Source: an uncultured Prevotellaceae bacterium (lineage in GTDB: Bacteria > Bacteroidota > Bacteroidia > Bacteroidales > Bacteroidaceae). Taken from it: DNA of 21,122 nucleotides. The notes beneath the pieces were generated by a model that ran no database searches, was not told the DNA's origin, and worked only from the letters and a program-made list of their open reading frames with translations. The position numbers and the translations under genes are program-made. This document shows, piece after piece, positions 1 to 8,393 of the stretch. Positions within the stretch are counted from its first letter, which is position 1; each line of letters opens with the position of its first letter. Where the stretch lies: assembly GCA_937898415.1 (NCBI GenBank), contig CALDLA010000043.1, positions 1 through 21,122 of the forward strand, read 5' to 3'.

Positions 1-52
1 GCCTGCGCCGATGGTACTGCAATGCAATGCGGGAGAGTAGGAGGCCGCCATC
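1..52 (+). rRNA. rrf: 5S ribosomal RNA, 3' end only
   Basis: The first ~52 bases match the 3' half of a bacterial 5S rRNA: the segment with GCGCCGATGGTACTGC, then GGGAGAGTAGG and the closing GCCGCC that pairs with the missing 5' end. The window therefore opens inside the last gene of an rRNA operon read on the plus strand. The exact 3' end (about 50-53) is inferred. A strong terminator follows within ten bases, as expected for the end of an rrn operon. Confidence 0.85.
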
Positions 53-60
53 TTTCAAGC

Positions 61-100
61 GAAGCCCTGTTATCAGTAACGATAGCAGGGCTTCTTTCTT
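61..100 (+). terminator. rRNA operon terminator
   Basis: GAAGCCCTG pairs with CAGGGCTTC, and the inner TATC/GATA extends the stem. A T-rich run (CTTTCTTT) follows. This is a classical rho-independent terminator directly after the 5S gene. It also separates the rRNA operon from the convergent minus-strand genes. Confidence 0.85.
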
Positions 101-160
101 TGTATGCTCGGCATAAGCAATGTCTAATGGGTGCAAGTCCCTATGCTCCTATCCAATTTG

Positions 161-310
161 TCAGAGTCCCAGGATGGGTGGGGTTCCGTCATCATCAATG
201 ATGCCGATGACGTCCACTTCGCCCTCGTTCAGCATGGAGGCGGCAATCATTTCGGAGGGGGCAGCCGCCACCACTTCGGTGACGGGCTGCTGATAGGTCT
301 TTTTCTTCAT
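161..310 (-). CDS. 49-aa small protein downstream of the BspA-like gene
   Basis: A short minus-strand reading frame starts MKKKTYQQPVTEVV, continues with AAAPSEMIAASMLNEGEV and ends DDDGTPPILGL, then TGA. It begins 15 bases after the stop of the BspA-like gene. A purine-rich GGAGGGCAGGAG stretch lies just before its ATG and may serve as a ribosome site. Small proteins of this form (M-K-K-x-Y-x-x-P-x-x-E-V near the N terminus, acidic C terminus, no signal peptide) are frequent beside Bacteroidales surface-protein genes, and their role is unknown. The frame is intact although the upstream gene is broken, so it may still be translated if a promoter survives. Cotranscription with the upstream gene is inferred from spacing. 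Confidence 0.6.
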   Translation of the reverse strand: MKKKTYQQPVTEVVAAAPSEMIAASMLNEGEVDVIGIIDDDGTPPILGL

Positions 311-325
311 AACTCCTGCCCTCCA

Positions 326-2391
326 CTACTTGATGATCACCTTCTTGCCATTACGGATGTAGAGACCACGCTGCGGCTGCTCCACACGTCGACCTTGCAG
401 GTCGTAGACAATACTATTCACTAATCTCTCATCACTATTCACTAGCGAAGCGCTAATTCCCGTTGCCTCCTCCTCATCGTCAAACACCAACCTGAGTGTA
501 CTGCGGCAGGCTGCTGTCTCTGCCGGTATGGTGAGATAGGCGCGGCCTGCTGCCAACGTCGTGCCTTCAGCTGGAACCCGATAGAAGCCCGTGCCGTTGC
601 TGCCACTGGCTAAGACGTAGTTTGCATAGCCGCCAGTGGTGGCTGACAGTTTCCTTTCAACAGTGACACCACGCAGCAGATTGACATAGACGCTATGTGA
701 AGGACTCTCCGGCACTTCGTAGGTTCCTGCTGCTCCCTTTACCAACAGGCCAGTGCCTGCGGGGACATCATAGACGCGCATCATGGTCAGTACACCCGTC
801 TCGCGATTGAAGCCTCCACCAATATATGCCTTCACGGCGGTCAGCGTGGTGAAGTCCACATCTACAGTCGGGCAATAGGTGGCTACGCCTGCCTCACCAA
901 TGACCAGATCAGCCCCTGCCTCATGAGGTGTCTCCCCGCTACCTGAGTCATCATTGATGAAGAAGAACTCCTTCCACTGGTCGGCATCCTGATAGGCGGC
1001 GAGGCTGTTTTCAGGTACGTGGAGCGTACACTCCCACTTGTTGATGTCGTCCAGGGCCTGTGAGCCGCAGGTGGGAGGAGTAACAGCCTGGCTGGTAATC
1101 TCCGTAACGGAAGTACAGTCAGAGAATGCCTCCTTGCCGATGGTCTGCAGCTGTGAGCCGAACGCGAGGCTCTTCAGGCTGGAGCATCCCGAGAAGGCCC
1201 AGTCGCCGAATGTGGTCACGCCGTCGCCCACCTTGAAGCTCTGGAGGTTGATGCAGCCGTAGAACTCGTTGGCCGAGATCTCTGTTTCCTCGTCGGTAAT
1301 GACCACCGTGCGTAGCGAAGTGTTGCGGTAGAAGGGGGAGTAGCCGTAGCCGCTGGATGTTTGATACGAGATGTTGCCGCCAATATAGACAGAATCAAGC
1401 GGACAATCAGCGAACAACGGTGAAGAGAAATTCGAGCCAAGCGTCAGGATGGTACTGCGGTCAGCGATATAAACATCCTTCAGCGACGTACAACCATAGA
1501 ACACATAGTCATTTATCTTCGTCACCGACTGCGGAATCATTATCTTTAGCAACGACGTGCAGTTTTGGAACGCATAGGTGTCGATGGTTGACACTTTGCT
1601 GCCAATCTGTACGGTTACTGCTACAGATAGAGAAAGCATACTGACCAATGGTCGTTACGGAGTTAGGAATAATCATGCCTTCCAATTTCGAACATCCACT
1701 AAACGCATAGTGCCCAATACCCGTTACATCCTCACCGAGCGTCGCTGTCTGTAGGGAACTGCATGATGAGAAAGCATAGTTTGGAACATTGCCGGAACAA
1801 TCAATCGTAGCACTTTTGACGTGCTGGTTGTTGTAGAGGGCGTAAGGCATTATTTGATTCACATTCATCTGTACTCCCTTGTATTCCACTGTCTCACCGA
1901 TTGTGATATTTTCGGCAGCGGGTTCATACGTACAGTCAATGACATCACAAGTACGTTCCGAGGGACTTACGGGTACATACTTTACCCCGTCCACCTCAAA
2001 CATTGAGCTTAAGAACTTGTACACCGTTCTATTGCTCAATGACGTATATTGGTCGTTAGCCACATAGTTTACCGTTCCTGCCGCATTGCTATAACCGCTT
2101 GGAGGTGTATTTGTCAACCAAATCACCTTTGCAGGGGTATGGTTTTTGAATATATTACTGTCTATCGATAATACTCCCGTACCAAATGTCACAGATTCTA
2201 ATGAAGAGCAATATGATAAAGCATACTGTCCGATGCTGGTCACGGAGTTGGGGATGGTGATGCTCGTCAGACCGCTACAATTTTGGAATGCATAATCCTC
2301 AATGTTGGTCACGGAGTTGGGGATGGTGATGTTCGTCAGACCACTGCAATTATAGAACGCAGAACTCCCGATACTGGTCACAGCGTAGGTC
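326..2391 (-). pseudogene. BspA-like leucine-rich-repeat surface protein, 5'-truncated and frameshifted
   Basis: Two minus-strand frames together encode repeats of the LRR_5 (BspA/TpLRR) type: units such as AFYNCSGLTNITIPNSVTNI recur about every 23 residues. BspA-like proteins are secreted or surface adhesins of oral and gut Bacteroidales. The C terminus (YDLQGRRV, GLYIRNGKKVIIK) is the conserved tail of many Prevotella secreted proteins. Two lesions are visible. First, around 1610-1640 the frame changes: after the cysteine-serine-serine of one repeat the expected 'Lxx' is missing, which fits a loss of about 5 bases. Second, there is no start and no signal peptide: upstream of the repeat beginning VTSIG (near 2385) the homology stops and an in-frame stop occurs near 2440, in DNA that looks like the end of the mobile element. 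The gene is taken to be dead. The 5' half is not found on the other side of the element. Confidence 0.8.
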
Positions 2392-2595
2392 GCAAAATTG
2401 TATCTAAACGGGTATAAACAACTAGGAATATCTAATACTAACTACTTGTAAAACGCTCATTTTCAATAACTTTTGATTTTTAACACTTGATGGCTGGAAT
2501 TTGGTGGTAACCGAATTTCAGTATATTTTTGCAACGTATTTCTACCGCGAGGAATTTGCGGGGCCTGAAAATCGTCATTCTGCGGACTCAGTTGA

Positions 2596-2719
2596 CAAAG
2601 GGTAACGACGAGGTGCAAAGGGTGACAAAAAAGGACGGACAGATTCGGAGAGAGTCACAATGCGGACGGAGTTCTTGCTTAGGCAAGCGACCATAGGTCG
2701 AGCGGACATAGGGTGACGA
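2596..2719 (+). repeat. Three imperfect direct repeats CAAAGGGTGACGA
   Basis: CAAAGGGTAACGA (2596-2608), CAAAGGGTGACAA (2616-2628) and CATAGGGTGACGA (2707-2719) differ from a common 13-mer by one or two bases. A second pair, TGCGGACTCAGTT (2581-2593) and TGCGGACGGAGTT (2661-2673), lies 80 bases apart. Such repeats at an element end are typical of recombinase or excisionase arm sites; this is inferred, not shown. Confidence 0.5.
2674..2700. repeat. Two adjacent small inverted repeats
   Basis: CTTGC-TTAG-GCAAG (2674-2687) is followed immediately by CGACC-ATA-GGTCG (2688-2700). Together they form two back-to-back 5-bp stems about 90 bases before the HTH gene. They could be an operator or transcript structure; the function is unknown. 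Confidence 0.45.
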
Positions 2720-2790
2720 ACGTGAAGCATGGTTGACTCAACAGTAGGGAAAGAGAAAATGAACGTAAAACCATCAAAAGAGTGTTGAAA

Positions 2791-3761
2791 ATGAAAGCAA
2801 TTAGAAAGTGTAAGTATTGCGGTAAGGAGTTCGTGGCGAGGAGCGGAATGCAGAAGTTTTGCTGCGAGGAGTGTCAGACGAAGGCGAAAGAAGCCAGGAA
2901 GAAGCGGCAGCAGAATTTTATGAATGCCGTGGAGCCTGTGATTGGGTTGCAGAATCAGGAATATCTGACGTTTGCAAAGGCTGCGATACTCATGGGCTGT
3001 TCGCGGCAGTATGTCTACAAGTTGGTGAATGAGGGAAAACTGGCGGCATCAAGGATCAGCAGTCGTATGGCTTTTATCCGCAAAGTTGATATTGAGAAGA
3101 TGCTGGCGGGGAATCCGTATCACAGAGTCCTGCCGACGAGTAGACCCAAAAAGTCATCTGTGCAAACATCGAAAAAGGAAGTATATCAGAAGCCAAGAAT
3201 TGTAAGGTTGATTCTGATGGAACGGAGGTGCTCGACTACATTTCCGGCGAGGAGGTCATGAGAATATACAAGGTCAAGAAGTCGTGGCTCTATACCTCAG
3301 CGAAGCGAAACCAAGTACCAGTGTGTCGGATTACGGGAATGAACTACTATAGCCGCAAGCACATGGATGCATTGTTTGGCAAGTCGGCTGATGTGGAGGA
3401 CGTTAATGAGTGGTTGACAATGAAAGATGCTCAGGAACTCTACGGCATGAGTGCTGCATCTGTCCGCTCCAACGCCTATCGCCATCATATTCCGACAAAG
3501 CGTGAATATGGCCAGACCTACTACTCCAAAGACCACTTTGAGAAACTAAGGCGCACAGACCTTGTAACGGATGACAGCTACTACACTGCGAGGGAGGCAG
3601 CTGAGAAATATGGGATGAGCACTGCAAATGTCGGAATCATTGCTAAGAAGAACAGCGTCGTCATGGTCAAAGTCGGTGTGAAGAACCTTATTCCCAAGGC
3701 TGATTTCGACAGGATCATGGAGAAAAGGCTTGCACTATATGGCAGCTACAATATCGTATGA
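2791..3761 (+). pseudogene. Zinc-ribbon plus multi-HTH element regulator, frameshifted
   Basis: The protein opens MKAIRKCKYCGKEF with a small zinc-ribbon pattern (CxxC then CCxxC), followed by an excisionase-type winged HTH (TFAKAAILMGCSRQYVYKLV). It then continues in another frame with three further HTH-like units, each starting like EEVMRIYKV, MKDAQELYGM and AREAAEKYGM. Proteins of this layout (about 320 aa) sit next to integrases in Bacteroides and Prevotella mobile elements and probably control integration or excision. The two frames (2782-3261 and 3228-3761) join smoothly if one A is restored in the A-run at 3172-3176, giving ...SEAKNCKVDSDGTEV. ATG 2791 is preferred over the GTG at 2782 because KxIRKCKYCGKEF is the usual start. 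A -1 frameshift on AAAAAG is an alternative to a real lesion. Confidence 0.7.
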
Positions 3762-3955
3762 GCATCCATGTGGAACCAGATATGATGAGCACTCTGGCTG
3801 AAGGTTACGGCCTATTCTGCATGAACAGCCAATATTATCAAGACATTATGGGTACATTATGCATAATATCTGCCACCATACAAGGATAATGAGCGAAATT
3901 TGCACATGTGAAGAGACGCTTTACCAAGAATAATCACTAAAATATAATAATGTAT

Positions 3956-5117
3956 ATGAGCAACATCTGTAAGACCGTGACCCTCCGCACACGGAAAATC
4001 AAAGGCGGAGAACAGCTTTCGTTCTATCTGGACTATTATCCAGGTTATCGTGATGAATCAACTATGAAGGTAATGCGACATGAAAGCCTTGGCATCTACA
4101 TCTACGCCAAGCCGAAGTCGCAGCGCGAGAAGGACTACAACGACCGCATGCGCGAGAAGGCTGAGGCCCTGCGCTGCCGTCGCTACGAGAGCATTGTCAA
4201 CGAGCGCTACGACTTCTTCGACAAGGAGAAGATGAAGGGCAGCTTCCTCGACTACTTCAAAGATAAGGCGTACAAGAAGAACACAAAGTGGGAGAACGTC
4301 TATCTCCATTTCAAGCAGTTCTGCAATGGCAAGTGCCGCTTCGATGAGATTAATGTTGACCTGTGCAACAAGTTCAAGGAGTACCTGATGACCGCCCACC
4401 AACTCAAGCACACGGAGTACACCTTGCATATAAATAGTATAGCAGGCTATTGGTCAACCTTCCGCGCCGTGCTCCACACTGCCTATCGCGAACATAAGAT
4501 TGTCGAGAATCCCAATGGCTTCTTGGAGCGCATCGACACCATCCCCACGGAAAAGGAGCATCTTTCGCGTCAGGAACTGGTCAACCTCGCCAACACCCCC
4601 CTGTTCATCTGAGGTGCTGAAGAAGGCTTTCCTCTTTTCTTGTCTGACGGGACTCCGCAAGAGCGACATCAAGCAACTTACCTGGAACAAGATCCAACCG
4701 TATGGCGACGGTTCCATGTACATCACCCTCCGCATGCAGAAGACGAAGGAGCTGGTGAACAACCCCATCAGCAGCGAGGCTTTGGAACTGATAGGGTTCA
4801 ATGATGAAGATAAGAACCGCAAGCCTACTGACAAGGTCTTTGTCGGCTTCAATGACAGCCTCACCCAGGCCCCGTTGAAGAACTGGCTGAAGGAGGCAGG
4901 CATTACCAAGCATATAACCTATCATTGCAGCCGCCATACACTGGGCTCGCTACAGGTTGAGGCTGGCACCAGCGTCTATACCGTCCAGCATATCCTCGGT
5001 CACAAGAACGTCGCCACGACCCAGATCTATGCCGCGATGACCGACTCCAGCAAGCGCGAGTCCGTCGACAAAATCACGCTGAAGTCTGCGAAAATCGCCC
5101 AGATGAAGGTCGGATAA
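3956..5117 (+). pseudogene. Tyrosine recombinase (integrase), frameshifted at a C-run
   Basis: This is a Bacteroidetes-type phage/ICE integrase: an arm-binding N terminus (VTLRTRKIKGGEQLSFYLDY), a SAM-like core-binding domain (about 4230-4540) and the catalytic domain. Active-site motifs are all present: Arg in GLRKSDI, HxxR in HCSRHTLG, then HILGHKN and the tyrosine in TQIYAAM. It cuts and rejoins the att sites of the element. The frame breaks at 4595-4600, where six C residues stand; with five the protein reads ...NLANTPCSSEVLKKAF without interruption. As written, the product stops at TGA 4610-4612, before the catalytic domain, and would be inactive. ATG 3956 (MSNICKTVTL) is preferred to ATG 3950. 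It is followed by a strong terminator. Confidence 0.85.
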
Positions 5118-5128
5118 CAATTAAAAGG

Positions 5129-5181
5129 AACGATGAAGGTCGAAATCTCAATAAAAAAGTGAGATTTCGACCTCCATCGTT
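5129..5181. terminator. Bidirectional terminator between integrase and cargo gene
   Basis: A 22-base arm beginning AACGATGAAGGTCGAAATC (5129-5150) pairs with 5160-5181 apart from one A/C mismatch, around a 9-base A-rich loop. The hairpin lies 11 bases after the integrase stop and ends just before the stop of the convergent 516-aa gene, so it can end transcription from both sides. Confidence 0.85.
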
Positions 5182-5182
5182 A

Positions 5183-6733
5183 TCAGTAATTTTCCCTACG
5201 ATAGAAGCGCATGAGAAAATCTATGTCGTGGCGTTTCTCTTCTGTTGTGCTGAATTTTGAGAGCACCTCGTCATCGTAAATGTCAGGAAGGAAATTGTGT
5301 TCCAGCAAATATTCAACGGCATGTGTGGTTACTGACTCTGCGTCCCAAAGTATATTGATAGCCTTTTCACGAGCTATTTCCTTGTTGTAGAAGGGATTGC
5401 TTGGATCTGCAATACAAGGAGAGAAACCGAAAAAGAATTGCAGGCAGTCTTTGGGCTCCTCCTTATCGATAAATACGGTAGGTAGTTCTCCATCTCGCTC
5501 GTCCACAAAACTCAACATGTGGCGTGGAAAGCGAATCTTCTCTTCTAAGAAGTCCTTCATCTTCTCGCGGTCGGCAAAATAGGCGATTTGCTGTCCGTTG
5601 GTACGTTCAAGCATCATTTCGGCAGTAAGTGTCTTGGTACCTGGCTTCAGGTTTTCCCGGTCATCTTCACACAGTTCCTTCCATTTGTTGGCCGTTTCTG
5701 AAAGCGGGAACAGCAAACCGTTGAGATGCCACTCTCCTTGATAGTACACAAACGATGAGGCCATAAAGCCATCAAACTTCTTCAACTCTTCTTCTGGCAG
5801 ATTCAATTCCCTGGCTTCTATTTCAAATTGTCTGCCATTGGTCCTGGTCACCCTCAGTCTGTCCTGATTTTGCTTATGTCCTAACAGACCGAAAGCAGGC
5901 TTGATACTTTCGTACTTATAGGTACCCATGCCCAGCATCTCTATCCTTGCCACCTCTTCCGCCTGATGCTCCATGCCTTTTGCTCGCATCATTGCCGCAA
6001 GATAGTCTTTCGGATAGAGAGCCAGCGGCCCGATTTTGTAGTTGAAGATGCATCGGGTGCTGGCATAGAACATAGCCATATCAGGCGACATGTCTGGAAA
6101 ATCTTCGTGTTCAGCCAAACCAAGCGCCTCTTCCATGTGCTTGCTGACCAGTTCTGCGTTTTGTTCACCAGCAGTGAGATAACAGCCTGTAAATAGCCAC
6201 ATCAGAACGCTGCGCAACTGATCGAACCCCTCGGTGGCTAAATGCAGCTCTGCCTCGACATCATCAGCCAACTGCTCATTGACGGGAGCCTCCTCGAATG
6301 CCTCCTCAAGCATATCGTGGGCAGCGATGGCCATCAGTTCCATGGATTTCGAATCTGACAAGACGAACTCACCGCTGACATTGCTTGCTATGCTCCACAG
6401 CAGGAAGCGGATGGCATTCAGGCTGGGTTCGTCAGCGTAATACTCTTCATCCTCATGGAACAAGGGAACTGGATGGCCATATAGTTCCTGACACAGATTG
6501 GAGAACGAGCGCCACTGACCACTGTCGGCCACAATATCTTCCATATAGTTTGCCAGCACGATGGCTGCACGATGCATCACCTCGGCAGTACGCTCTTCGC
6601 CAATCTTGCCCAAGGAGCAGAAGCCGTCTTGCAGTCGGTTTGCCAGTCGCTGGTAATATTGGTCCGTCTGATATGAGTTCTGATTCGGATGACATTCCTT
6701 AATGTCATTGGTTACTATTTTCTTCAGTTTCAT
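5183..6733 (-). CDS. 516-aa soluble protein of unknown function, element cargo
   Basis: An intact 516-residue frame starting MKLKKIVTNDIKECHPN. I do not recognise a catalytic motif. The N-terminal pattern (short basic start, then SYQTDQYYQRLANRLQ) loosely recalls the DUF3843 family of Bacteroidetes proteins, a weak memory-based suggestion. The protein is acidic, with no signal peptide and no membrane helix. The first ~270 residues look mostly helical. The middle has a β-rich segment with WHLNGLLFPL, and the C-terminal part contains FFFGFSPCIADPSNPFYNKE. It is divergent from the two-helix membrane protein at 6886, sharing a 150-base promoter region, and is bounded downstream by the integrase terminator. 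The position between integrase and mobilization genes is a usual place for cargo, including phage-defence genes. Unlike most neighbours it has no frameshift. Confidence 0.75.
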   Translation of the reverse strand: MKLKKIVTNDIKECHPNQNSYQTDQYYQRLANRLQDGFCSLGKIGEERTAEVMHRAAIVLANYMEDIVADSGQWRSFSNLCQELYGHPVPLFHEDEEYYADEPSLNAIRFLLWSIASNVSGEFVLSDSKSMELMAIAAHDMLEEAFEEAPVNEQLADDVEAELHLATEGFDQLRSVLMWLFTGCYLTAGEQNAELVSKHMEEALGLAEHEDFPDMSPDMAMFYASTRCIFNYKIGPLALYPKDYLAAMMRAKGMEHQAEEVARIEMLGMGTYKYESIKPAFGLLGHKQNQDRLRVTRTNGRQFEIEARELNLPEEELKKFDGFMASSFVYYQGEWHLNGLLFPLSETANKWKELCEDDRENLKPGTKTLTAEMMLERTNGQQIAYFADREKMKDFLEEKIRFPRHMLSFVDERDGELPTVFIDKEEPKDCLQFFFGFSPCIADPSNPFYNKEIAREKAINILWDAESVTTHAVEYLLEHNFLPDIYDDEVLSKFSTTEEKRHDIDFLMRFYRRENY

Positions 6734-6757
6734 CGTTATAATCCGTTTTTAACGGCG

Positions 6758-6765
6758 CAAAGGTA
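6758..6765 (-). promoter_or_regulatory. -7 promoter box for the 516-aa gene
   Basis: Read on the minus strand this is TACCTTTG, an exact match to the Bacteroidetes -7 element TAnnTTTG, 25 bases upstream of the start codon. A convincing -33 TTTG was not seen; TTTTAAC lies about 20 bases further upstream. Confidence 0.65.
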
Positions 6766-6838
6766 CGAAAAAGAAAGCATATTGCGTTAAAATAAAAGTT
6801 TTTTGTGTTAAATTGCATCAGCAATGGTGGATTTTGAG

Positions 6839-6846
6839 TACCTTCG
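6839..6846 (+). promoter_or_regulatory. Probable -7 promoter box for the membrane-protein gene
   Basis: TACCTTCG differs by one base from TAnnTTTG and stands 39 bases before the ATG at 6886. ATTG at 6813-6816 could be the -33 element. It is divergent from the promoter at 6758-6765. Confidence 0.45.
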
Positions 6847-6885
6847 CACGGAAATTTTAGGATAACAAATTAAAATCAAGAAAAA

Positions 6886-7665
6886 ATGATTAGTATTAAA
6901 CAAGGTATTTCAAGTTCAAACATCCTGTCGGCAGCAGCCTTTGCCGCCATTAGTATTGTAGCGTTGTTGGTGTCATTCATGACAGCATCTTATCTTTATG
7001 CAAGAAGCACGCTCATTCCATACGGCGTACTTCTTGCCTTGTCGTTCATCCTGCTCGAACTTCTCATTATGGTCTATTATTCGACTCTTTCCGAGTTTGG
7101 TGATTTACTAATGAAGAAATCAGGGAAGGCTATTCCCAACGTTCCTGACACTACAAAAGCAGAAGCGGAACATGATGAGGGAGAAAGACAAGTTGAGATT
7201 TACGAGCAAAGCGTTAAAGTGAATCACATTCTGACAGATGAGGCCAGAGAAAAGTTGAAGAACAACGTCCATGATTACCTTTATTGGCAGATGGCTCCTT
7301 TGTTGGAGCAAGATGACATGCTACCCCTATGGATAGAGATTGAGGACTGGATGAATGACAGGCACCACACGCCCAAGAGCCGTAACTGGAAATGGAAGCA
7401 GGGGATGAATGTCAAGTACACCGACATCAGTCACTTGATTTGGAATATAGCGAAACGACTTGGCATGGAAAATGGTTACAATGGTAACAATTGTGCCAGT
7501 TTTATTGTGAGACTATTCCCGGATTTGTGCAAAAATGTAAAGGACACAACTATTGCCCAGAACCTGACAGCCAACGGTGACAAGGGATATATCAAGATTG
7601 ACAAGCCCGAGGATAACGACCCGACCATTTTCCACTATTCCCAAACCGCTAGGCAGGAGGAATAG
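6886..7665 (+). CDS. 259-aa two-helix membrane protein of unknown function, element cargo
   Basis: The N terminus carries two hydrophobic helices, about residues 13-39 (SNILSAAAFAAISIVALLVS...) and 43-66 (IPYGVLLALSFILLELLIMV), with a short loop between them. A charged linker (about 85-110) and a soluble C-terminal domain follow (about 110-230), with conserved-looking features WIEIEDWMND and WNIAKRLGMENGYNGNNCAS. The likely topology places the large domain in the cytoplasm; this is inferred. I do not recognise the family. It is divergent from the 516-aa gene and is closed by a perfect hairpin terminator, so it is its own transcription unit. An effector-type membrane protein paired with a soluble partner is a common arrangement in defence or competition systems, but nothing in the sequence proves that here. 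Confidence 0.75.
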   Translation: MISIKQGISSSNILSAAAFAAISIVALLVSFMTASYLYARSTLIPYGVLLALSFILLELLIMVYYSTLSEFGDLLMKKSGKAIPNVPDTTKAEAEHDEGERQVEIYEQSVKVNHILTDEAREKLKNNVHDYLYWQMAPLLEQDDMLPLWIEIEDWMNDRHHTPKSRNWKWKQGMNVKYTDISHLIWNIAKRLGMENGYNGNNCASFIVRLFPDLCKNVKDTTIAQNLTANGDKGYIKIDKPEDNDPTIFHYSQTARQEE

Positions 7666-7692
7666 TAAGCCCAGCCGCGAGTAACTATTAAC

Positions 7693-7740
7693 GACAAAGT
7701 CGCCACACTGATCCTGTTTGATCAGTGTGGCGACTTTGTC
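7693..7740 (+). terminator. Perfect 21-bp hairpin terminator
   Basis: GACAAAGTCGCCACACTGAT (7693 onward, 21 bases in all) is perfectly complementary to 7720-7740 around the 6-base loop CTGTTT. It lies 27 bases after the membrane-protein stop and is followed by TTTG. It is a very stable terminator for the cargo unit. Confidence 0.8.
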
Positions 7741-7978
7741 TTTGTGGCTTTTCCCCTGCCGTCCCAATAACCAGCAGCAACCATCCAACCATATCAGAAT
7801 CGCTCAGTCATGTACTGGTCTTATCCCCTTTCCAACCATCAATATTAGGGTAAGCCCATTCGTAACCACCAGCATCCACATTATATCATTATTACTGATG
7901 CATTATCCATCATTACCTTGATAATCGGCTGATAATGTAGTTCCTTTGCCGCCGAGATCTGATTCTCATTCGTTCAAA
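7741..7978 (+). other. Non-coding region before the excisionase-like gene
   Basis: About 240 bases with no supported gene; composition is AC-rich in the first half. It contains repeated CATTAT motifs (7878-7914) and GATAATCGGCTGATAAT (7920-7936), a spaced repeat of GATAAT that could be an operator. The probable promoter lies at its right end. Confidence 0.4.
7918..7948 (+). promoter_or_regulatory. Probable promoter of the excisionase-like gene
   Basis: TTG (7918-7920) is separated by 20 bases from TTCCTTTG (7941-7948), one mismatch from TAnnTTTG. The spacing agrees with the Bacteroidetes -33/-7 arrangement, and the box is 31 bases before ATG 7979. Confidence 0.45.
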
Positions 7979-8361
7979 ATGGTAAATAGCGAATTACGTT
8001 TAATGACCTGCCAAAGGTCATTGCCGAGCTTCGGGACGAAGTCGTCGGCATGAAGGTGGCCCTGCTGGACCTTCAAAAAGGACAAACGCAGCACAAGATG
8101 GAAAAGTTACGTCGCACGATGAATGTCGAAGAGGCCGCAGACTATCTTCGCATGCCCTTGAACACTCTCTACATGAAGTTGCAGAAGGGCGAAGTGCCAG
8201 GAATGAAGCCCGGCAAGCGATGGGTGCTATTCTCAGATGAGTTGGACAAGTGGCTGGAGGCAAACCGCAAGAATGCCGTGCCTCTTACCGTTGATGAAGA
8301 GAACGAGGCAATCCTCAGTTCGCACAGACGGAAGCCGAACAAGTCTTCATGGCATGATTAA
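7979..8361 (+). pseudogene. Excisionase-like HTH protein, frameshifted near its start
   Basis: The main frame encodes an HTH_17 (MerR/Xis-like) DNA-binding domain: MNVEEAADYLRMPLNTLYMK followed by PGMKPGKRWVLFSDELDKWL. Such proteins help excision or regulate the element. The open frame has ATG only at 8050, but codons upstream (7993 on) read ITFNDLPKVIAELRDEVVGM, the usual N-terminal coiled part of this family. ATG 7979 (MVNSE) joins this if one A is restored at 7991-7993 (GAATT to GAAATT). So the gene probably began at 7979 and has a 1-base deletion. A shorter protein from 8050 or 8098 would keep the whole HTH and might still work. It is followed 32 bases later by the DUF6291-like gene, probably in one operon. 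Confidence 0.7.
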
Positions 8362-8393
8362 CCAGATTGTAGAACCTCTAACTTTTTACGATT

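Larger units (their letters stand above)
2392..2790. other. Non-coding left end of the element (attL/control region)
   Basis: No credible gene lies in this ~400-base stretch. It holds AT-rich DNA near the BspA junction (2392-2560), then a GC-richer part with direct repeats and two adjacent small hairpins just before the HTH gene. This fits an integrase arm-site and promoter region, by position and structure only. No clear TAnnTTTG promoter was picked with confidence. Confidence 0.5.

Noticed and set aside
129..141. GGGTGCAAGTCCC as a tRNA T-arm or intron start
   Set aside because: No other tRNA arms or group II intron parts are present around it; it is a chance short inverted repeat.
131..424. 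97-residue plus-strand frame
   Set aside because: It is antisense to the 49-aa peptide and the C terminus of the BspA-like gene, both of which have better support.
7718..7921. Plus-strand 67-residue frame after the terminator
   Set aside because: It starts inside the terminator hairpin, has no family likeness, and its composition is that of non-coding AC-rich DNA.
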